In this document: in pieces, positions 55,755-64,000 of the stretch
Position numbering within the stretch: position 1 is the stretch's first letter
Layout of the letters: each line of letters begins with the position of its first letter
Assembly (NCBI GenBank): GCA_012729455.1
Contig: JAAYDC010000014.1
Coordinates: 164,692 to 228,691 of the forward strand
Direction of reading: 5' to 3'
DNA: 64,000 nucleotides
Source: Chloroflexota bacterium
Lineage (GTDB): Bacteria; Chloroflexota; Anaerolineae; UBA1429
Program-made: the position numbers and the translations under genes
The notes under the pieces: generated by a model
Database searches by the model: none
The model's input: only the letters and a program-made list of their open reading frames with translations
What the model was told of the DNA's origin: nothing

Positions 55755-58366
55755 GGCAGATCAACTGGCTCAAGCGCCATGCCGCGTTCATCATCGTGAT
55801 CGCGGTCGCCCTGGCGGCGGCAGCCCCGCTCTTTATCGATAGCGGCCTGTTGGCCACCCGTGCGGGCGGCGACTCGCCCTTTTTACTGCAGCGTGTACAG
55901 CAGATGGCCGAGAACCTGCGCCAGGGGGTCCTTCCGGCGCGCTGGATGCCCGATGGCGCCCTGGGGTATGGCTATCCCTTTTACGACTTTTACGCCCCTC
56001 TCCCCTTTTACTTGGCCGGGCTGCTCAGCCTGGCTGGCTATGGCACGGTGCTGGCGATCAAGCTGACCCAAGCCGTCGCCATGCTGTTGGGGGCAATCGG
56101 CACCTGGCTGCTGCTGCGCGAGCTAGAGGTGCGCCCGTGGGGAGCCGCGCTGTCTGCCATCCTCTTTACCCTGGCGCCTTTTCATCTGGTCAACCTCTAT
56201 GTGCGCGGCGACGCTCTGGGCGAGTTCTTTGCCATGGGGTACTTCCCTTGGGTGCTGTGGAGCCTGCTGAGGCTGCGCAGCCGAGCATCTGCCACCAACC
56301 TTATTCTGGCAGGGACCAGCTATAGCTTGCTGGTACTCAGCCACAACGTCTCGGCGATGCTCTTTACCCCGCTGGTTTTGCTGGTGCTGGTCATCTGCGC
56401 CTTTGAGGGCGGTTGGAGCCCCAACTACCGCTTTTTAGTGCGCGGGCTGGGTGCCCTGGCGCTGGGGCTGGCGCTCAGCGCGTGGTTCTGGCTGCCGGCT
56501 ATCCACGAACAGTCTCTGGTGCAGCTGCAGGAGCAGACTACCGGCTATTTTAGCTATGCCGGCCACTTTCGCCTGTTCGACCTGGTACAGATTGAGCTGC
56601 CCTTTAACTATAGCATCGATGCCCAGCGCAACCCCTTCCAGATGAGTGCCTGGCAAGTTCTCGCTGCGCTGGCGGGATTGGCTGTGATCGTGGCGGATGT
56701 CCTCAGACGTCGGCGCCTTTGCGCCTGGCAGCTGGCTTTTGCGGCGGGTGCCCTCGGCACCACCTACCTGATAACACCCTATTCGGCTTGGATATGGGAG
56801 CACATCCCCTTGCTGCAGCTGGCGCAGTTCCCGTGGCGGCTGCTTTCGCTGCAGGCGCTGTGCATCGCTGTGCTGGCCGTGCCAGCCGTGAACTGGCTAC
56901 CTGAACGCGCGGCGCGCGTCACGGTGCCGATCCTTGCACTGTCCCTGAGTCTCTACGCTCTGGCCGGCTTGCGGCCAACTTTTCTCCCGCTGGGTGAGGG
57001 TGACATCACCCGCGAGCGTCTGATGCTTTACGAGGCCTATTCGGGTAACCTCGGCAGCACAGTTCGAAGCGAATACCTGCCTCGCTGGACCATCCCGCGC
57101 CCCTATACCTCGCCCGAGTTGCTGGGATCGGCGCCGCAAGTACGCGCGCTGGAAGGCGTCCTTGCCCACGCTGAACGCCTGCAGATGCGCTCAAACGCGC
57201 AAGAGTGGCGCGTGCTGGTCGAGTCGGACGGTTTGTTCGCCTTCCCCACCAGCTTTTACCCGGGCTGGCAAGCCCTGGTGGATGGCGCCGCGCAGGGCGT
57301 CGAGCCGCTTGAGGGGCTCGGCTGGCTGGCGCTGCGTCTTCCGGCTGGCGAACATACCGTTGCATTCCATTTTGAGCCCACCCCAACGCGGCGCACCACC
57401 GGTTGGATCTCGCTGGCAGCTGCGCTCGTCTCGCTGGCCTGGCTGGGTTGGGCGGCTGCACGCCGTCAGGGACGCAGGCAAGCGTGCCTGGCTGGCGGGG
57501 TGCTGCTGATGCTGCTTGGCGTTGCGGCGGTTGGCCAGATCCTGCCGCCACCGCAGGCGATCCCTGGTCCGCTGGTGCAGGATTTCGTCTGGGCGCCCTA
57601 CCTGCATCACGAGCCCGGCGGTTTGCGTCTGGGCAACGCGGTGGTACTCACCGATTACCGTTTTACCAGCGGTGAGTTGGTGCCCGGGGGCACTTGCGAA
57701 CTGCAGCTGGATTGGAGCGCCGCAGCCGAGGACGTGATGCTGCGCGGAGAACTGGTGGCCATCAGTGCTCACCACAGTGAGCCGGCGCCGGTGTGGGCAC
57801 GCTCCCAAGCGGCAGCCGGAGCCGCCAGCATGGTTTTGGCGGTACCAGGCGATCTGCCTCCGGGCATGTATGTGGTGCGCCTCTCAGCCGTTCGCGGCGA
57901 AGAGGCCCTCAGTATCACCAATGCTCAGGGCGTCGAGCTGGGGCTGGTGGCAACTTTACCGCTGACGGCAAGCAAGGCCACGCTGCCCGAGACGGAGCCC
58001 TCCGCGCCGCTGGCCAGCTTTGGCCCGGCGGATCTCGAGCCGGTCATCACGTTGCTGCAGGCTGAGCTCGAGAGTGTGGATGCCGGGATAGCGCTCGTGC
58101 GGCTGATATGGCGTAGCGAGCGCCAGGCACCGCTCAACTATTATCTCTCGCTGCGTCTGCTGGATTCGAACGGACAGCGCATCGCCGATCGCGACCTGGA
58201 GCCGCTGGCTGGCAGCTGGCCGACGGTGCTATGGCGCCCGGGCGAGGTACTGAGCGACCAGGTGCTGATTCCGCTGCCGCCGGATGCCGTCACGCCCACC
58301 CAGATCGAGGTAGTCCTCTATGATCGGCGCACGCTCGCGAGCATCGGCAGCGTCAGGGTGCCGTGA
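55751..58366 (+). CDS. Large multi-TM GT-C-like/YfhO-like membrane protein
   Basis: GGDSPFLLQRVQQMAENLRQGVLPARWMPDGALGYGYPFYDFYAPLPFYLAG. Confidence 0.7.
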   Translation: MRQINWLKRHAAFIIVIAVALAAAAPLFIDSGLLATRAGGDSPFLLQRVQQMAENLRQGVLPARWMPDGALGYGYPFYDFYAPLPFYLAGLLSLAGYGTVLAIKLTQAVAMLLGAIGTWLLLRELEVRPWGAALSAILFTLAPFHLVNLYVRGDALGEFFAMGYFPWVLWSLLRLRSRASATNLILAGTSYSLLVLSHNVSAMLFTPLVLLVLVICAFEGGWSPNYRFLVRGLGALALGLALSAWFWLPAIHEQSLVQLQEQTTGYFSYAGHFRLFDLVQIELPFNYSIDAQRNPFQMSAWQVLAALAGLAVIVADVLRRRRLCAWQLAFAAGALGTTYLITPYSAWIWEHIPLLQLAQFPWRLLSLQALCIAVLAVPAVNWLPERAARVTVPILALSLSLYALAGLRPTFLPLGEGDITRERLMLYEAYSGNLGSTVRSEYLPRWTIPRPYTSPELLGSAPQVRALEGVLAHAERLQMRSNAQEWRVLVESDGLFAFPTSFYPGWQALVDGAAQGVEPLEGLGWLALRLPAGEHTVAFHFEPTPTRRTTGWISLAAALVSLAWLGWAAARRQGRRQACLAGGVLLMLLGVAAVGQILPPPQAIPGPLVQDFVWAPYLHHEPGGLRLGNAVVLTDYRFTSGELVPGGTCELQLDWSAAAEDVMLRGELVAISAHHSEPAPVWARSQAAAGAASMVLAVPGDLPPGMYVVRLSAVRGEEALSITNAQGVELGLVATLPLTASKATLPETEPSAPLASFGPADLEPVITLLQAELESVDAGIALVRLIWRSERQAPLNYYLSLRLLDSNGQRIADRDLEPLAGSWPTVLWRPGEVLSDQVLIPLPPDAVTPTQIEVVLYDRRTLASIGSVRVP

Positions 58367-61277
58367 GCTCTGCCAGGCGCAGCCGGGTCCCCTGACCCTC
58401 ACGTACACGGCGCTCGTCCAGTACCTGAAGCGGCGCGAGGGTAAAGGCATCATACAGCTCCAGGGTTGTCACCAGCGTGCTGCCCGAAGGCGCCCCCTCC
58501 AGGCTGATGTGCTGGATATCCTGCACGAGCCAGCCCCATCCCCACTTGAGAGCAGGGATCGCCCCCATCGCCGGCGTGCTGTCAGCTTTGCGCTCCGTGC
58601 CATCCGGCGACACCGCTCCCCACGAAAGCGACAGGTCGCGCGTGATAGGCTGGTCGGCGCGCAGCCACCCGCTCAGCCGCAGTGACTTGCCGGCATCAAC
58701 CTGGCTGCCCACCAGGGTAATCCCGCCCGCCAGCGGAATACAGGTCTGCGGCTCGGAGGGCAGGACCAGCGCCAGGTCGCGCGGCTGCGCCAGATGCCAG
58801 GCGCCTAAAATCGGCACAGGCTGGCCATCATCGCCCAACACACGCACACTGAGCGCACGGCTGCCGGCTGGCAGATCGAATGCGACCAACTGATGTGCCC
58901 CAGGCGACAGGACCGCCAGCGCCTTGGCGGCTGCCACCTGCCCATCTGTCACGATCTGCAGCTCCGCAGCTTGCCCATCTGTGCCGGCGTCTGACCAGCC
59001 TTGCGCCAGATGCAGATAGAGACGGCGCTGCTGGGCAAACGAGTCGTCGACATCATACCCGGTCAGCAATAGACCGTTGGCCCAGGCGGCCGACTGGTGA
59101 TTCGCAACAGGCCGCTGCGCCGTGACGGCTGGCAGCTCGATCATCGTCAGAGCCAGCGCGTCCTGGCCGTTAACCATCAGGCGCGTGATCTCTCCGGCGC
59201 TGTTGGTATAGAACCCGCAGATCAGCTGATAGTTGTCGGCCTGCGCGTGCGGCAGCAGGGCGAGGATCACCTCTTCCAGCTGCACGCTGCCGGGCAGCAG
59301 ACGGCTGGCAGGATAGGTGACATCAGCCTGTCCGACCGGCCCCTCCGGCCCTACCAGTTGGATAAAGAGGGTCAGGTCCTGCTCCGATGGCTTCAGTGCC
59401 TCAAAGGCCAGGGTGACATGCAGGTTCCGCTGGGCTTGATAGATCTGTAGCGCCTGCCGGTAGCCGACCATTCGGATACTCGGTTCAAACTCAGCGTCCA
59501 GTGGTTGTAGCTCGGAGAGGCTGGCCGCATCAATATCCTGACCAACCTGCCAGGCACCGGCAATCGGCGTAAAACGCTCTGGCAGACGCTCATAGGCGTA
59601 GAACCAATTAGTCACCACCACCGGCCGGCCCTCGGCCTGCCAGGCAGCGATGCGTTCCAGCCAGGTCTGGTCGTTGGGGTTGGCACCGCGCGGGTAAACA
59701 TATTCGACATGCACATCCGGACGCTGCCGCTCGACAAGCTGCAGGTACCACAATGGGGTCGCCTGATGCCAGTTTGAGAGGATCACGCCGTCGCGCGGAG
59801 TTTGCTGCAAGAGTGCCAGCGCCTGGACGCGGGTGGTATCATCCTGACGCATCACCTGCGCAGTTTGGGCACTCTGCCAGCCGACCTGCAGCGTAGCCAG
59901 CAGCACCAGCGCGGTGATCAGAGTCGACGGCCAGGCATGCACCAATCTTTTCAGCGCGGCCAAACCCATCGCCAGAAGTATAGCAGCGGCCACATAGCTG
60001 GGCAGGAGGTACTCGACAGTCTGTGGCGCGCGATAGGTGAGGGCCGCCAACAGGTTTACCAGCAGCACGCCCATCACCAGCGCGGCGCGCCCGGGTTTGA
60101 GCCACAGCGCCAGCAGGGCTGCCAATGGCAACAGCCAAGGCAGATATGTGCCAAACTGTAACCGCGCGATCTGCCAAGCCACGCCTGCCCGGGCTGCCAG
60201 CTCACTGGCGGTTCGGTAGTAGAGCATGTCTCCGCCAAAGCCGCTGGCACTGATATGCCCCCATAAGGCCGCCCAGCTGCGAATCGGGGCGGGGTCAAAG
60301 GCTGGCTGCATGGCACTGCGGATGGGCAGGTAAAGCAGCACCAGAAATGCCGCCAGGAAGGCGCCCAGAGCCGGTAGCCATCGTCGCGGCCGGCAGATTA
60401 AGCGCGGATCATGCGCCAGAATAAACACGGCAAAGGGCAGCCCGAGCAGGGCGATCGAGGCGTGATGCCCGATGCCCAGCCCAAACAATAGTCCAAAGAT
60501 CGCCAACCGCCGGCTGGTGGGCGAACGCGCCCACGCCAGCAGGCTGGCAAGACAAGCCATGCTCAGCAATGCCACCAGGCTGCGGATATTGGCCGTGGTG
60601 CTGATAACCCAGAAAGTTGGCGCCAGGCCCAGCATCAGCACGCCTGCCAGGGCGGCGATGCGGCTGTGCACCTCATGGACGATGGTGTGGTATAGGAGCG
60701 CCAACGTGAGGGCCGAGAAGACGGCACTCAGCAGGTTCAGCCGCCAAGCGGGGCTTCCGAGCGGTGCCAGAGTCGCCAGCTTACCCAGAAGGGTATAAAA
60801 CGGATATCCCGGCGGATGCGGGATGCCCAGCACGGAGCTGGTAATCTGGAACTCGCCGCTATCAGCCGGCAGGAGACCCGGTGCGGCGGTGATGCCGTAC
60901 AGCACCAGGAACGATACAAAGACCAGCAATGCCTCCCGTTTGTGGCATACCCAGCGCGGCCCATGCAGCAGGAGCATCCACACGACGATGAGCACTGCCA
61001 GCCAGGCGCCTGCCACGGGCTGCGTGCCGGGCCAAAGCACATAGACGCCGGCACTCAGCAGCGGATACCAGCACAAATGCGGCAGTTTGCTCAGCGCCCA
61101 AATTCCCAGGAGCGCCGCTGCCAGTGCAGCAACCATTACCCAGAGAAGCACACAGGCACTCGGCAACCACTCACAGACCAGCCGCACGATGAACACCCCA
61201 GTCAGTGCGCCTGCTGCACCGCGCAGCCAGCTCTCCTGAAAAAACACGCGCGGGAATGGAATACGAGGCAAGGTCAT
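58353..61277 (-). CDS. DUF2723-type membrane protein O-mannosyltransferase-like protein
   Basis: APGLLPADSGEFQITSSVLGIPHPPGYPFYTLLGKLA. Confidence 0.85.
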   Translation of the reverse strand: MTLPRIPFPRVFFQESWLRGAAGALTGVFIVRLVCEWLPSACVLLWVMVAALAAALLGIWALSKLPHLCWYPLLSAGVYVLWPGTQPVAGAWLAVLIVVWMLLLHGPRWVCHKREALLVFVSFLVLYGITAAPGLLPADSGEFQITSSVLGIPHPPGYPFYTLLGKLATLAPLGSPAWRLNLLSAVFSALTLALLYHTIVHEVHSRIAALAGVLMLGLAPTFWVISTTANIRSLVALLSMACLASLLAWARSPTSRRLAIFGLLFGLGIGHHASIALLGLPFAVFILAHDPRLICRPRRWLPALGAFLAAFLVLLYLPIRSAMQPAFDPAPIRSWAALWGHISASGFGGDMLYYRTASELAARAGVAWQIARLQFGTYLPWLLPLAALLALWLKPGRAALVMGVLLVNLLAALTYRAPQTVEYLLPSYVAAAILLAMGLAALKRLVHAWPSTLITALVLLATLQVGWQSAQTAQVMRQDDTTRVQALALLQQTPRDGVILSNWHQATPLWYLQLVERQRPDVHVEYVYPRGANPNDQTWLERIAAWQAEGRPVVVTNWFYAYERLPERFTPIAGAWQVGQDIDAASLSELQPLDAEFEPSIRMVGYRQALQIYQAQRNLHVTLAFEALKPSEQDLTLFIQLVGPEGPVGQADVTYPASRLLPGSVQLEEVILALLPHAQADNYQLICGFYTNSAGEITRLMVNGQDALALTMIELPAVTAQRPVANHQSAAWANGLLLTGYDVDDSFAQQRRLYLHLAQGWSDAGTDGQAAELQIVTDGQVAAAKALAVLSPGAHQLVAFDLPAGSRALSVRVLGDDGQPVPILGAWHLAQPRDLALVLPSEPQTCIPLAGGITLVGSQVDAGKSLRLSGWLRADQPITRDLSLSWGAVSPDGTERKADSTPAMGAIPALKWGWGWLVQDIQHISLEGAPSGSTLVTTLELYDAFTLAPLQVLDERRVREGQGTRLRLAELTAP

Positions 61278-62419
61278 CCCATGAGGGCCTTTTGATAGAC
61301 AGTCAGGGTCTCGGCTGCCGAACGCCGCCACGAGAACATCCTGGCACGTTCCAAACCCGCGGCACGCATCGCCGCGCGAAGCTCGGGGCGCGTGGTCACC
61401 TCCAGGATCGCCTCCGCCAGTGCGCCGGCATCATCAGGCGGTACATAGCGGGCCGCCTGCCCTCCTACCTCGGGCAGCGAGCTCGCCAGAGTGGTGATGA
61501 CCGGACAGCCGCACGCCATGGCCTCCAGCACCGGCAGTCCAAAGCCCTCATAAATCGAGGGGAACACCAGCGCGTCAGCGAGCGCATATATGGCGGCCTT
61601 GTCCTCCTCGGCAATGCCGCCCAGCAAAAGGACCCGCTCATCCAAGCCAAGCGCCTGAATGATCTCGCGCGGATCGCTGGCGACGGCCGAGCCAGGCGCC
61701 GGCAGGCGCCCGGCGATCACCAGCGGAATACCCTCCAGCTGCTCGTGCAGCTGTGCATATCCCTGCAGCAAGAGCTCGACACGCTTGCGTCGGTCGAATC
61801 CACCCAGATAAAGCAGATAGCGCTGCGGAAGCGCCAGTTTTTCGGCGGTTTGCTGCAGCTGTTGCTCAGAGGGCGGCACCAGGTTGGGTGACACAGCGTT
61901 ATAAACCGTCTGCACGCGTTCAGATCTCACGCCCAGATGGCTGCGGATATCCTGCGCGGCACTGTGCGAGACGGCAATGATCTGCTGGCTGCGCCGACCC
62001 GACCAATCCGCCAGATGCATATAGGCGCGCATCCCCAGGCTGCGGCGGTAATCCGGAAAGAGCTGGTGGATCATGTCGTGGATCGTCACCACCACCGGCA
62101 CGCGGTGCAGCGCGGGCGCGCCCTGGTAGGGGACGTGCAGCACATCCAGCCGGTCGTGCGCGGCTGCCCGCGGCAGGCTGATCTGCTCAAACCACACCTT
62201 GGCCAAACGCGGACTGCTGGCATCAAAGGGCGTGTACAGGCGGGTGGTCGGCATTGGGGAATCGTCCTGAGCGGTATCGGCATCTCCAAAGGCCGGCAGG
62301 TAGAGGCGAAACTGGTCCTGCGGGGCAGCCGCGACCAATGCCGGCAGCAGTCCGCGCAGATGCTGTCCGCTGCCGGTAGTGATCGATCCCCAAAAGGCGC
62401 CGCTGATGCCGATTTTCAT
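61274..62419 (-). CDS. Glycosyltransferase family 4 (GT1-type)
   Basis: LDVLHVPYQGAP, YLLYLGGFDRRKRVELLLQGY, FPSIYEGFGLPVLEAMACGCPVI. Confidence 0.92.
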   Translation of the reverse strand: MKIGISGAFWGSITTGSGQHLRGLLPALVAAAPQDQFRLYLPAFGDADTAQDDSPMPTTRLYTPFDASSPRLAKVWFEQISLPRAAAHDRLDVLHVPYQGAPALHRVPVVVTIHDMIHQLFPDYRRSLGMRAYMHLADWSGRRSQQIIAVSHSAAQDIRSHLGVRSERVQTVYNAVSPNLVPPSEQQLQQTAEKLALPQRYLLYLGGFDRRKRVELLLQGYAQLHEQLEGIPLVIAGRLPAPGSAVASDPREIIQALGLDERVLLLGGIAEEDKAAIYALADALVFPSIYEGFGLPVLEAMACGCPVITTLASSLPEVGGQAARYVPPDDAGALAEAILEVTTRPELRAAMRAAGLERARMFSWRRSAAETLTVYQKALMG

Positions 62420-62528
62420 ACTCGTGCCACGATTGTAGCGGCGGAAGCTTTGGCAGGCAACTTGCAGCGGCTGGGGCGGGGCATTATAATCCGAAAATCA
62501 CCCCTTACCATAACCGTGAGGTTAAGAG

Positions 62529-64000
62529 ATGCCGCAGCCCAAACCATCCCATCACGACGTTGTTGCGATCATCGATTACGGCTCGCAGACCAGTCAGCTG
62601 ATAACCCGCCGAGTGCGCGAGGCAAACGTTTATGGCGTGCTGGTGCCCTGGGATATTGCCGCCGAAGAGCTGCGCCTCCTAAAGCCGGCCGGCGTGATCC
62701 TTTCCGGCGGGCCCAGCTCGGTCTATGACGAGGATGCTCCCACGCTGCCCGGCGTGGTGCTCGAGCTGGGCGTGCCGGTGCTGGGGATCTGTTACGGCAT
62801 GCAGCTTCTGGCTAAAGCTCTAGGGGGGCAGGTGGCGGCGGCGCAAAACCGCGAATATGGCCAGGCAGAGCTGGTGAACGAGCAGAATTCGCCCCTCTTT
62901 GAGGGTTTGGGTGACCGGCTGCAGGTGTGGATGAGCCACGGAGACCGCATCGAAACTTTACCGGATGGGTTCGGCGTGCTGGCGCATTCAGCCAATACGC
63001 CCATAGCAGCTATGGCGGATGAAACCCGCCGCCTGTACGGCCTGCAGTTCCACCCCGAGGTGGCGCATACCCCGCGCGGCAGCGAGATCCTGGCGAACTT
63101 TATACGCATCTGCGGCTGCCGCGGCGACTGGGGACCCGGCTCGTTCATCGAAGAGCACGTCGCCGATATCCGCCAGACGGTGGGCGACGGCAAGGTGGTC
63201 TGCGGGGTATCGGGCGGGGTCGATTCGAGTGTGGTGGCGGCGCTGGTACACCGCGCCATCGGCAAGCAGCTCACAGCCGTGTTTGTGGATAACGGCCTGA
63301 TGCGCAAGAACGAAGTCGCCGAGACCAACGCGCGCTACAGGGCCATGCTGGGCGAGAGTTATATCTCGGTAGATGCCAGCGAGCGCTTTTTGCGCGAACT
63401 GGCGGGCGTGACGGATCCCGAAGAAAAGCGCAAGATCATCGGGCGCGTGTTTATCGAGGTGTTTGAGGAGCAGGCCCGCCAGATCGGCGGGGTCGATTAT
63501 CTGGCGCAGGGCACGCTCTATCCTGATGTGATCGAGAGCGCCTCGACGACCAAGTCGGCAGCACGCATCAAGAGCCACCACAACGTGGGCGGCTTGCCCG
63601 AACGCATGCACCTCAAACTGATCGAACCGCTGCGTTTTTTGTTCAAAGATGAGGTGCGCCAGGTCGGCCTGGCACTCGGCCTGCCCGAGGAGATGGTCTA
63701 TCGCACGCCCTTCCCGGGTCCGGGCTTGGCGGTCAGGATCATCGGCGAGATTACCCGCGAGCGCCTGGCAACGCTGCGCGAGGCGGACGCGATCGTGCGC
63801 GAAGAGATCGCCGCGGCCGGGTTAGGGCGCGAGATCTGGCAGTATTTCGCGGTACTGACTCCCCTGCGCAGCGTGGGGGTCATGGGCGACAGCCGCACCT
63901 ATGCCGACGTCGTGGCCGTGCGGGCTATCACCAGCCAGGACGCCATGACGGCGGACTGGGCCAGGCTGCCCTATGAGGTGCTGGCGCGCATCTCGAGCCG
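62529..64000 (+). CDS. guaA: GMP synthase (glutamine-hydrolyzing), 3'-truncated by window edge
   Basis: [71 protein letters not shown]; no stop before window end so absent from ORF track. Confidence 0.96.
   Translation, partial: MPQPKPSHHDVVAIIDYGSQTSQLITRRVREANVYGVLVPWDIAAEELRLLKPAGVILSGGPSSVYDEDAPTLPGVVLELGVPVLGICYGMQLLAKALGGQVAAAQNREYGQAELVNEQNSPLFEGLGDRLQVWMSHGDRIETLPDGFGVLAHSANTPIAAMADETRRLYGLQFHPEVAHTPRGSEILANFIRICGCRGDWGPGSFIEEHVADIRQTVGDGKVVCGVSGGVDSSVVAALVHRAIGKQLTAVFVDNGLMRKNEVAETNARYRAMLGESYISVDASERFLRELAGVTDPEEKRKIIGRVFIEVFEEQARQIGGVDYLAQGTLYPDVIESASTTKSAARIKSHHNVGGLPERMHLKLIEPLRFLFKDEVRQVGLALGLPEEMVYRTPFPGPGLAVRIIGEITRERLATLREADAIVREEIAAAGLGREIWQYFAVLTPLRSVGVMGDSRTYADVVAVRAITSQDAMTADWARLPYEVLARISS

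Noticed and set aside
1-64000. CRISPR arrays, IS elements or prophage
   Set aside because: No regular direct-repeat/spacer pattern, transposase or phage structural genes seen on either strand.

Overview
The window is about 60% GC bacterial chromosome. Gene content suggests Chloroflexota/Anaerolineae, but that is inference. Both edges cut genes: pheT on the left and guaA on the right. It is mostly housekeeping and DNA-repair genes: uvsE, ftsH, rpoD/sigA, mutS, murI, recA-recX, rny, a PSP1/RicT-like gene, holB, pncC/cinA-C, nagB, uvrC, mutS2. There is also a small carbohydrate-catabolism cluster (sulfatase-fold hydrolase, two tandem Gfo/Idh/MocA oxidoreductases, TIM-barrel isomerase), a C-terminal block of membrane glycosyltransferases, three tRNAs, and a tRNA-adjacent AT-rich island of about 1.1 kb with decayed genes. 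The strongest non-routine signal is a minus-strand UshA-like lipoprotein phosphoesterase gene (18288-19217). It is interrupted by one in-frame TGA exactly where an EPCG[C/U] motif is expected. A perfect 8-bp hairpin with a GGC loop lies 25 nt downstream, consistent with a bacterial SECIS element, so this is a candidate selenoprotein that the ORF track truncates. Other points of interest: a T_TTT_TTT heptamer joining two island ORFs, an EamA transporter fused to a PAP2-like membrane domain, a sulfatase-fold enzyme with Thr in place of the Cys/Ser nucleophile, an unannotated 53-aa pilin-like ORF, an operator-like palindrome over a promoter, a hairpin-rich recA-recX spacer, and an unexplained structured intergenic region of about 480 nt.
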